Assembly: GCF_052857255.1 (NCBI RefSeq) | Contig: NC_135505.1 | Span: 42,619,520 to 42,683,519, forward strand | Direction of reading: 5' to 3' | DNA: 64,000 nt | Source of the DNA: Amblyomma americanum | Lineage: Eukaryota > Arthropoda > Arachnida > Ixodida > Ixodidae | In this document: piece by piece, positions 55,420-64,000 of the stretch | Numbering within the stretch: the stretch's first letter is position 1 | How the letters are laid out: the number at the start of each line of letters is the position of its first letter | Position numbers and translations under genes: made by a program | Notes under the pieces: generated by a model | The model's database searches: none | What the model was told of the DNA's origin: nothing | The model's input: the letters and a program-made list of their open reading frames with translations, nothing else

Positions 55420-56285
55420 AGAAAATAGTCAATACGAAAATTCAGCGTTCGCAGAAATCACAGCATATCGTGTAAGCCAAAAGTTCGTAAGGAGCGGAGC
55501 AGTGCTTTGGATGACTTTACCGCCGACGATCGCTGCGGCCAGTGGCCAAGAACCTTCATTTCTGTCAGTGGGCGTGGATCTAGACGCTCCAGCGCACGGC
55601 AGAGCGACTGCCTTCGGCGCTATAGGCAGGACAGTCACAAAGAATATGGGGCAGAGTCTCGCCATACCCGCAGATGCCACATGCGGGGCTATAGGCTTTT
55701 CCGATTAAGAACGAGTAATGGCTGATGAAAGCAACGCCAAACGAAAGGCGACACAGCAAAGTTTATTCATTTCAGGAGGACACAGGGGCGCAACAAAAAC
55801 ACACGGACATAGAAGTAGACAGGGACGAGCGCTCGTCCCTGTCTACTTCTATGTTCGTGTGTTTTTGTTGCGCCCCTGTGTCCTCCTGAAAAGATATGAA
55901 CCAACACGCCCAAATACAAGTACTTCTGAAAGTTTATTCACTTCGTGGTAGGCCGGATGAAAGCCGGAGCTTCATATCTGGGTCCAAGGATTTTAAACGT
56001 GAATTGGAGAATTGGCCGGAATTCCACGCGGCAAGCGTGATGTCCCGTGCTAGAGCGCGAAGAATGCCCGCTGCGTCTGATCTCGAAAAGGCGATCGACA
56101 CAAAATCGCCGTCGTGGAGAGCAGTTCGGGCGACCTCATCCGCACGGTGACTGCCTACTATGCCGCTGTGCCCCGGTAGCCGTTGGTAGATAATGTCGTG
56201 CCCTTTATTTATGGCACAGTGATGTAGTTGTCGGATTCCCGTGACCAGTTGTTCATGCACTCCACGGCGATGAGTCGACTTGATT
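55420..56285 (-). mobile_element. 5'-truncated LINE 3' end nested in LINE-D
   Basis: RNase H end HDIIYQRLPGHSGIVGSHRA, DEVARTALHDGD, ARDITLAAWNSGQFSNSRL and DPDMKLRLSSGLPRSE, then (after the palindrome insertion) GVAF.., SPACGICGYGETLPHILCDC-type wording (C-terminal Cys/His motif) to about 55430. It belongs to a family related to LINE-D and lies between that element's VPIPK and RPISLTP codons, same strand. Confidence 0.7.
55770..55928 (-). mobile_element. 159-bp palindromic insertion with 12-bp target duplication
   Basis: AAAGTTTATTCA at 55758-55769 and 55929-55940 flanks the insert. 55770-55891 is a 122-bp palindrome centred at 55830/55831 (GAGCGCTC) with 61-base arms, one mismatch (55805 region, G against A) and no loop. 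A 37-base non-palindromic segment (55892-55928) completes it. Removing the insert and one duplication rejoins the LINE codons around SGLPRSE and the following LLCRLWLGVAF-type stretch. Confidence 0.92.
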
Positions 56286-57460
56286 TGGGTATTGGTACAA
56301 CAATAGAATGCTTCCACTCTGCAGCAGTAGTTGCACAATGGCACTCCTCATTGAACGTATCAAGGAGGGACTGTAAAGCACGTCCTTCCAAACTGTGAAA
56401 CAACGAGTTAGGTACGCTGCCGTGTCCGAGAGCAGTGGTTGTTTTAAAGCGATCTACGGAGGTCAGCAATTCTGCCACGGTAAATCAGCAGTAACCTCTT
56501 CAGAGGGCTCAGAAATCGATAATATGGGAGAAGGGATAGGAACGCAGTCATGATGTGGGAAAAAAACTGACAGGTTGCTTGTTGTGTGATTGAAGTTTCA
56601 ACCGCATTCAGAGTAAAGCGAATGCTTTCGGTACAATCAGCTACATGAAAACAGCCTTCCATGCCATGAAATACCCGTCAAAGATGTCTATTACCCTGCG
56701 TACAGGAGAAGCGGGCACACCATGCAGCCCAACGTTGTCTGCTGAGTAGCTTTGAGTACCACCGCGCACATGCAGTAGACCGATGAAGAGCAGGAAGAGC
56801 TGAAGGGTCATCGAGATTACGAGAAGCATAATGATTCGCCTGCCGAAGAAGGAACCAGAGGTTAATAATGTGCATGTCCGCGTTCGGATCATCCTCATTT
56901 ACTCTAGGGGAGAATGTGTGTGTCGATAATACAGCCGAGAGTGTAGACAGAAGAGTAGAAGGGTTCAATGCAGAGAACCGATTATCTGCGCGTGCCGAAT
57001 CCCATGTCGTAAAGCGCACCCTGCGGCGTATTTTCCAGAGAGGCGATGGTGCGACAGAGATTAAGAAAGGGCTGGGATCACTACCCCAAATATCTGGTTC
57101 AGCAGTCCAACAATGGTTACCGGGACCTAACCACCAAGACAAGTCTTGCGAATACGGACGACCCCGTGGGCGCGTTGAAGTTTCCGGTTGATTTAGTAGT
57201 TGAAATGAATGATCTAAAAAGGTGCCATGAAAGCGAGCATCCCAGGAGGAATCCAGAGGGTAGCATTTGAAGTGTGAGTGCCGTAGAAGTTTCCCATAAC
57301 TAATATAGGGTTGCCCAAGAAGTGATTGCGGACGAAACGAATCTATCCTAGGTTGGGAGATGCGGTTCCCGGACGGCCATAGAAAGATAGAAGTATCAGT
57401 GGTGTATGTGCAGGTTATACGAGAAGGCCAACGACCTCTTGGCGAATGTTGCACCACCCT
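56286..57460 (-). pseudogene. LINE-D APE endonuclease and RT start
   Basis: Minus frame 57457-56678: PYISYGKLLRHSHFKCYPLD, SWDARFHGTFLDHS, then LSWWLGPGNHCWTAEPDIWG and SDPSPFLISVAPSP. The closing APE motif is SDP instead of the catalytic SDH, so the His is lost. RT start 56478-56286: MAELLTSVDRFKTTTALGHG (usual TTAPGPDG), VPNSLFHSLEGRALQSLLD, TAAEWKHSIVVPIPK. The endonuclease would nick target DNA. Confidence 0.75.
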
Positions 57461-57770
57461 GAAAGATTGATCGGTGCATGGGGAACAGAACTATGAACAT
57501 AGATAGCAGATTTACAAGGATAGAGGGAGGGATGAATTCCACGGCGATCAGGGATGGAACGACTATGGTATGCGCTGAAACCGGAGAGGAAAGGAAGGGA
57601 ATTTTGCTCTTGAAGAAGGCCCAGACCTTAAGTTTGCCGTCGTGCAGGTGTATGTTCACTTCAGTGACTTGCCGAGGCTTAGCTAACAATGTATTTCTAA
57701 AATAATACCATGTATGGGTTGAATATGAAACACCTACTATTGCTCTTAGTGGAATTCTTTGCGACATCTA

Positions 57771-58255
57771 AGCCTTCTGAATCTTAGTTGGCGTCGTTGC
57801 TTCCCAGATAAGATAAAAATACGTAACGTCAGACTCACACAGAGCATGGTTGGTCAAGAGTTTTGTTTTTGTTGCTAACGTCCACTTTAACCTCCAGAGT
57901 ATGCTGACAACGCGAAATAGTTTACCTTGCAATTGCTCGATACGGTCATCTTATAGCACAATTTAAGGCGAAGTAGCTTTAAAACATTACATATTTGAAT
58001 TATATTACCTCCTAATACTGAATCTGTATGTGCATCGGATTTCACAACGTTCGCTTTAAAACATATTTCCTTGGTTCTATAAGAATGTTTTGGATTGAAT
58101 TTTGTGAGCAACCTTCTTTTCAGACCACGAATTTCCCAGAAATCGGTTGGCCCTGCTATCTATGTCGACAATCTTGGTGCCTGACAGAAATAGAAATGTG
58201 GCGTCAGAATAAATTAATCCTTTAATTGGCTTTTAGCCAAGAAAATAGCTAACTA
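57771..58255. other. Non-coding, no recognised feature
   Basis: AT-rich; nothing recognised. Confidence 0.4.
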
Positions 58256-58505
58256 TTTGTCTGACACCTCGGTGAACCACGCCGTAAGGAAAGGGAAGAT
58301 GGTGCGAGTGGAAAAAAGAAAAAGAGAGGCCGTAGTAGAGGGTTCCAGAATAATTTCGACCACCGGGGGATCTTTAACGTACGCTGACAACGCACTACTG
58401 CACACGGGCGCATTTTTGCGTTTCGCCGACATGGAAATGCGGCCGCCGCGGCCGGGTTCGAGCCCGGGAACTCCAGCATAGTAGCCGAACGCGCTAAACA
58501 CTGAC
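58256..58505 (-). mobile_element. SINE type 2, copy 3, with full tRNA-like head
   Basis: Minus-strand. The head at the right reads GCGTTCGGCTACTATGCTGG and GTTCCCGGGCTCGAACCCGG (B box GGCTCGAACCC), then CGGCGGCCGCATTTCCATGT, a body GTACGTTAAAGATCCCCCGG, and a 3' end CCTTACGGCGTGGTTCACCG and GGTGTCAGACAAAT. The body is shared with Ruka; head and tail differ. Confidence 0.75.
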
Positions 58506-59533
58506 CCACTTTGCATATTTAGTTTTTCGAACTAAATACGTTTTCACATATATTGAGTATCAGAGCACCAAGAATACATCTTTAAGGAGCACCGTGCTTT
58601 ATTTTTGTTAGCATGCAGCGATTTTTATCAACGGAAACATCATCATGCACGTTAGTTGAATTGCCATCACGATAAATTCAGAACTGTGCTCAGCCAGTGC
58701 TGCTAAGCGTAGCGACCTAAATTGCATCAAAGGGAGGTCACTCGTTCGTTCTTTTGCTTTCTTACGTTACAGATGATTTCAACGCTTCATTTTTTTAATA
58801 CAAATAGCTATCCGTCGCCTGATTGCAGCTAAGGGTATTAAAAGCGCTTGCGCATAATGCGTGGTAATGAACAGTTTAGGGTTAGCGCGTTGTCTCGAAC
58901 ACAGCAATTAGAAATTCACACAAGTGCCTTGTGAATAAAGCTTTCAGACAGCTTGGAGAAACATGCATATTGCTAAAGTGATTTTTTATATTTTATGTTA
59001 TTTACAATTATTTTCTTTTTCCTTCATGATAGCCATTTCGGTAGATGACTTGATCCTAAATATAAACTGTTTAGTTGTTATCACGTAATATTTGTGGAGA
59101 AAACAAAAAGCCGTGAGCGTCAAATTTTTTCTTGAGGCTTTGAAAAAACAAGGTGTAGAGACACTCGTCTATAGGTGCTGAGGTGCTTACAGGACTACTA
59201 CTTTCACTCGGTCCGTATCTGAGGATAAAATGCCTGCATTTAAAGATAAAGCATAGATGTAAGCTAACATTCGGCAAATAGCATTCTAGACGTACTATTA
59301 GGAACTGAACTGATTGACCCTCTCCCCTAATTCCGAACCCTCTCAGAATGCATGCCGGCGCCACCAGACGATACGCTTCTCGTGTCGGGGGCGAATGCAC
59401 TGGAAACCGTGAGAGCATGCATCGTCATGCGGCTTACGCATGAAGTGCGACACGGTGCGGAACTTGGAGATTGGAGCCAGTTATGTTTTGTGCGCGATAG
59501 TACATACCAAGTTTCATCTTCAATCCAAAAGTA
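58506..59533. other. Non-coding, no recognised feature
   Basis: AT-rich; a 115-codon minus frame (59071-59418) has no family resemblance. Confidence 0.4.
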
Positions 59534-59652
59534 GCCGCCTCGGTAGCTCTGTGGTTGTGGTGTGTCTGCGATGTCAGTGCGCGTTAAACAACCCCAGGTG
59601 GTGTAAATTAACCAGAACCCTCCACTACGCCGTTCCTCATAACCAGAGTCGG
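59534..59652 (+). mobile_element. Ruka-like SINE, copy 7, internally deleted
   Basis: GCCGCCTCGGTAGCTCTGTG head start, then a jump from the A-box region to GCGATGTCAGTGCGCGTTAA, CCCCAGGTGGTG, CCTCCACTACGCCGTTCCTC and a short end. The B box and the GATGGAGG part are missing. Confidence 0.75.
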
Positions 59653-60064
59653 GACATCGTTTCTTTTTGCCCAGTTATGACAACCCTCGAACCTGGATCA
59701 CTAGTCCGCAATGGAATTCTACTGAAGTGAGATGTCAGTGTTCTCATAATCATACAATGCCATACCTTATCGACACCGATGGTGATAAATATTATACCTT
59801 TAAATCATTGCATGTTGTATTTATTTGCAACTGTTTTTTTCCTTCTTTGAAGTCGGATAAGAAACAATATTTTTAAATAGGCTTTTATGCACAGGCGTAT
59901 GTCTGGTGCTATTCTGCCATTACTTCTGCCTGATGCAGTCAATAGGCATCGGGCAATCTCGAATTCCATGGCCGCCTCAGTTTTGGTGATAATTTACCTC
60001 AGGTGAAAGGGGCGATAGCAGCTACTAGACGATCGCAATACGTCAAAGACATTACAGTTCAGAG
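59653..60064. other. Non-coding, no recognised feature
   Basis: Nothing recognised; ends at a poly-G run (60065-60072) before RTE sequence. Confidence 0.35.
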
Positions 60065-60950
60065 GGGGGGGGGAGCATTCGACTCAGTGGAAACCTCAGA
60101 ATTCATACAGCATTGCGGAATCAGTGTGTAGATGAGCGTTATTTCAAAATACTGGGAGATATATATATATAGGAACTGCACACCTACCATAGTCTTCCAT
60201 AAAGTCAGCAAAAAATTCCAATAAGGAAAGGCGTGTTTCCAATGAGGAAACACAGAACAGTATGGTGGGTATAAAAATTAACATGCAGGAAACCAAAGTA
60301 ACGTTCAACTGTCCACCAAGAAAGAAGCAGTTCCCAATTGGCAGTGAGCGCCTGGAAGTGGTAAAGGAATTCGTCTACTTAGGGCAGGTAGTGACAGCTT
60401 ATCCGGATCATGAGAGGGAATTAACTAGAAAGATAACAAAGGGGTGGAGCGATTATATCAGGTTCTCTGAAATCATGAATAGCAGGTTGCCAATATCCTT
60501 CAAGAGAAAAGTGTACAACAGCTGTATCTTACCGGTACTCACCTACGGGGCAGAAACGTGGAGGCTAACGAAAAGGGTTCAGCTTAAGTCAAGGACAACA
60601 CAGCGAGCCATTTAAAGGAAAATGATAGGTGAAACGTTAAAAACCCAGAAGCGGGCAGAGTGGCTGAGGGAACAAACGCGTGATAATTACATCCTAGACG
60701 AAATCAAGAATTGGCCTTGGCAGGGCATGTACTGCGAAGGCAAGATAACCGCTGGTCCTTAAGGTTAACGGAGTGGTTTCAAGGGGAAGGCAAGCGTAGC
60801 AGGGGGCGGGGGAAGATTACGTGGGCAGATGAGATTAGGATGTCTGCAGGCATAGGGTTGGCGCAGCTGGCAAAGGAGAGGGCTAATTGGAGCGACATGG
60901 GAGATTTTACGTGCAGTGCATGTAGTCAAGCTGATGATGATGATGAACGT
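60065..60950 (+). pseudogene. RTE-type LINE 3' part
   Basis: AFDSVETSEFIQHCGISV-like codons (60076-60130), then VGIKINMQETKVTFNCPPRK, EFVYLGQVVTAYPDHERELT, GWSDYIRFSEIMNSRLPISF, SCILPVLTYGAETWRLTKRV, HVLRRQDNRWSLRLTEWFQG and ADEIRMSAGIGLAQLAKERA, ending SACSQADDDDE in a GATGATGATGAT tail. The catalytic FADD region is deleted between about 60230 and 60260. The end matches the 3' ends of the RTE copies at 47.3-47.45 kb and 48.25 kb. Confidence 0.85.
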
Positions 60951-61135
60951 TTGTTGAGCGGCTAGCCCACCAAATTCTCTCCACGAGTTCTCAGAACAAA
61001 CAAAAGGGGGCTTTGCCGTGCAGCGTCCAGCATCGCACAAGCTTCGTGAGAAAACAGAAGCGGTTGCTCATACAGCAACGCCAACAAAAAACGCAGGTGT
61101 TGACGTGATTGAGGACGCTGTAATGTGATCGCAGG
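60951..61135. other. Spacer before the CCTG array
   Basis: No feature seen between the RTE tail and the array. Confidence 0.4.
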
Positions 61136-62603
<1,468 letters not shown>

Positions 62604-62764
62604 GAAGAAAGAAAAGGAAAGTGCACAGGCCTGCCCACTGGCTCAAGCCGAGCCACAATCGCTACCACGTGCAGATAGTGGGAGAGTTGAAAGATGGGAT
62701 AGAAATACATGATAGAAAAGACGCGCGGTGTAATGACCCAGGCCGATCCCGGGGTGCCGTACTC

Positions 62765-62832
62765 TTCACCTCTGATCTTTGACCTCTGACCTTTGATCTC
62801 TGTGACTGAGTTGACCTCTGACCTTTGACATT
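62765..62832. repeat. Heptad TCTGACC-type repeat with two DR1 arrangements
   Basis: Degenerate seven-base units (TCTGATC, TTTGACC, TCTGACC, TTTGATC, then TTGACC, TCTGACC, TTTGAC). TGACCT-C-TGACCT occurs at 62780-62792 and 62812-62824, the direct-repeat-1 layout bound by HNF4/RXR-type nuclear receptors. It may be only a short satellite. Confidence 0.55.
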
Positions 62833-63096
62833 GGGCGCTCTTCGGGTTCACCTTCGACCTTAAGAATATTCGATGGGGTGATGTGAAGCCACGGGATGAC
62901 ATCCGACGGTAGTGTCGTAAGATCATGTGATACCACGTCATAGCAACGTGGTCGTGTAGGTTTATATAGAACGGCTGTCGGGAGCGTGTAGCGGAGCTGC
63001 CATGGAAGAGCCTCTGACGTTTAGCAAGAGCCCTTGCTTTTTGCTAATTCTACGGTTAGCTAAGCTAAGCCACAGCCATTTTTTTTTAAGTATTGG

Positions 63097-63285
63097 CTAC
63101 GTCCAAAGCGACTCAGGCTTCGAGGGACGCCGTTGTGAAGAGCTCCGGAAATTTCGACCACATATTGTTCTTTAACGTACCCCAACATCGCACAGTACAC
63201 GGGCTTCTAGTACTTCGCCGCCATAGCAATGCGACCACTGCGACAAGGATCGAACTCGCGTCAACAGGCGAGCACCAAAATTGCT
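63097..63285 (-). mobile_element. Ruka-like SINE, copy 8, diverged
   Basis: Minus-strand: CTACGTCCAAAGCGACTCAG, GGACGCCGTTGTGAAGAGC, ATTTCGACCACATATTGTTC, CATCGCACAGTACACGGGC, CGCCGCCATAGCAATGCGAC and a worn head with AAGGATCGAACTCGCG (B box). Confidence 0.82.
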
Positions 63286-64000
63286 GATCCATCCAGGTAG
63301 CTACTTTAATGTAATGAGAACTCATTACCTTTTTTGGCTGTATGATATACGGAATGCTAGCCTGCTCGGAATTCAAGAACACAAGGCAAATATTCCAGTG
63401 CTAGGCCGAATGCATGTTGGGAGGGCATTTCAGTTGTTCCTTAGAAGATTCAAATTTCAACTTATAATGACTATATTAATAACACCATTTAATCCTATGT
63501 ACGTCAGTATTTGATGTCTTTTGAATAGACGCATGCAGATGGTTTACTAATAATATTTGAATTCAATGGGTTCGTTAGCGTTATACACAAAAAACAGTCA
63601 GATACGTAGAGAAAAGAAGCATATTTAGCTTGAAAAAGAAAGTTAATCTGCAATATTTTTACGTGTGCAACCAGTACACCTTCTGCGAATGAAAAAGGCT
63701 CTGTGTTCGGGATTGAAACATCAGAGTGCTATCGCCCTGTGAACTGATTTTTTGATACCTTGAAGAATTCCAGCAAAGCAGCCTTACCGTCCAGAACTTG
63801 CATTTTGTAATGTTGTGAGCGATATCAATAGGCGGACTTCAACCGATCGCAGAAATCTGCTTCTCGGGTGCGTTGCAAGGTCAGTCTAATGTGTGGCGAA
63901 GAGGGAGCTCGAATGACTGAATATATGCTCACGTTTCCTCACAGTAAAGGGCTGTGGCTGCTATGCATTCCACCTTCATTAGTCTGCTGCTCTGCTGCCG
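63286..64000. other. Non-coding to window end
   Basis: AT-rich; no family-like frame or repeat recognised. Confidence 0.4.

Larger units (their letters stand above)
52450..57770 (-). mobile_element. LINE-D: APE/RT/RNase H LINE with nested LINE inside
   Basis: Minus-strand order: APE domain (57460-56680), RT start (56478-56286), a nested 5'-truncated LINE 3' end (56285-55420), RT continued (55330-54200), spacer/insertion (53900-53130), RNase H (53117-52711) and a C-terminal end (to about 52480). The RT text VPIPK, then RPISLTP on the far side of the nested piece, would be adjacent in an intact element. This supports one old LINE-D with a later LINE inserted. Confidence 0.7.

Overview
This is eukaryotic nuclear DNA, most likely from a metastriate hard tick (Rhipicephalus or Dermacentor type). 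The main reason is eight copies of a tRNA-headed SINE that I recognise as Ruka-like, the SINE described from Rhipicephalus. Intron-split coding sequence, tick-type Ty3/gypsy, CR1/L2-like and RTE retroelements, and long tetranucleotide arrays agree with this. There is no operon structure and no bacterial or viral genome organisation. The species call is inference from remembered repeat families, not from a search.

Only one host gene is convincing. It is a serine carboxypeptidase (family S10, CPVL/vitellogenic-carboxypeptidase-like) on the minus strand, with two joinable exons at 7746-8073 and 5227-6110. All three catalytic residues are present. Its 5' exons are not visible. A possible signal-peptide exon at 40042-40239 (minus) is weak. 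Almost everything else is transposon-derived.

Layout. 1-1254: decayed P-element/THAP9-type transposase 3' part with two readable introns. 1750-2236: foldback repeat with a 61-bp tandem array. 3344-3403: orphan THAP-finger start. 5.2-8.1 kb: carboxypeptidase gene, with an (AT)n array in one intron and a SINE in another. 9655-21873: a nested stack. A degenerate Ty3/gypsy element (Gypsy-1) carries a hairpin insertion, a MITE-like insertion, a SINE and a second complete-but-dead gypsy element (Gypsy-2, 13439-21196, 4-bp duplication GATG). Gypsy-2 itself has lost RT/RNase H, carries an LTR-like block there, and has a 1.6-kb DNA transposon inside its 3' LTR. 22.8-25.2 kb: a pair of about 520-bp direct repeats. 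25.7-30.95 kb: near full-length CR1/L2-like LINE (minus) with an esterase-type ORF1 and a young SINE inserted in its RT. 31.4-35.2 kb: LINE and gypsy remnants (minus). 35.6-38.1 kb: RNase H-bearing LINE (plus). 38.1-38.9 kb: RTE fragment (minus). 40.3-42.2 kb: CR1/L2-like LINE 3' end (plus) broken by an insertion and ending in (ATCC)n. 45.4-48.3 kb: gypsy and RTE remnants. 52.4-57.8 kb: APE/RT/RNase H LINE (minus) containing a nested 5'-truncated LINE that itself contains a 122-bp palindrome. 60-61 kb: RTE 3' end. 61136-62603: an uninterrupted (CCTG)n array of 367 units.

The most unusual items are two short insertions, at 10562-10713 and 55770-55928. They share one architecture: 12-13-bp target duplication, a 37-49-nt leader, a near-perfect foldback of 107-122 bp, then the second target copy. 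Their sequences are unrelated. The giant pure CCTG array and the datable order of nested insertions also stand out.
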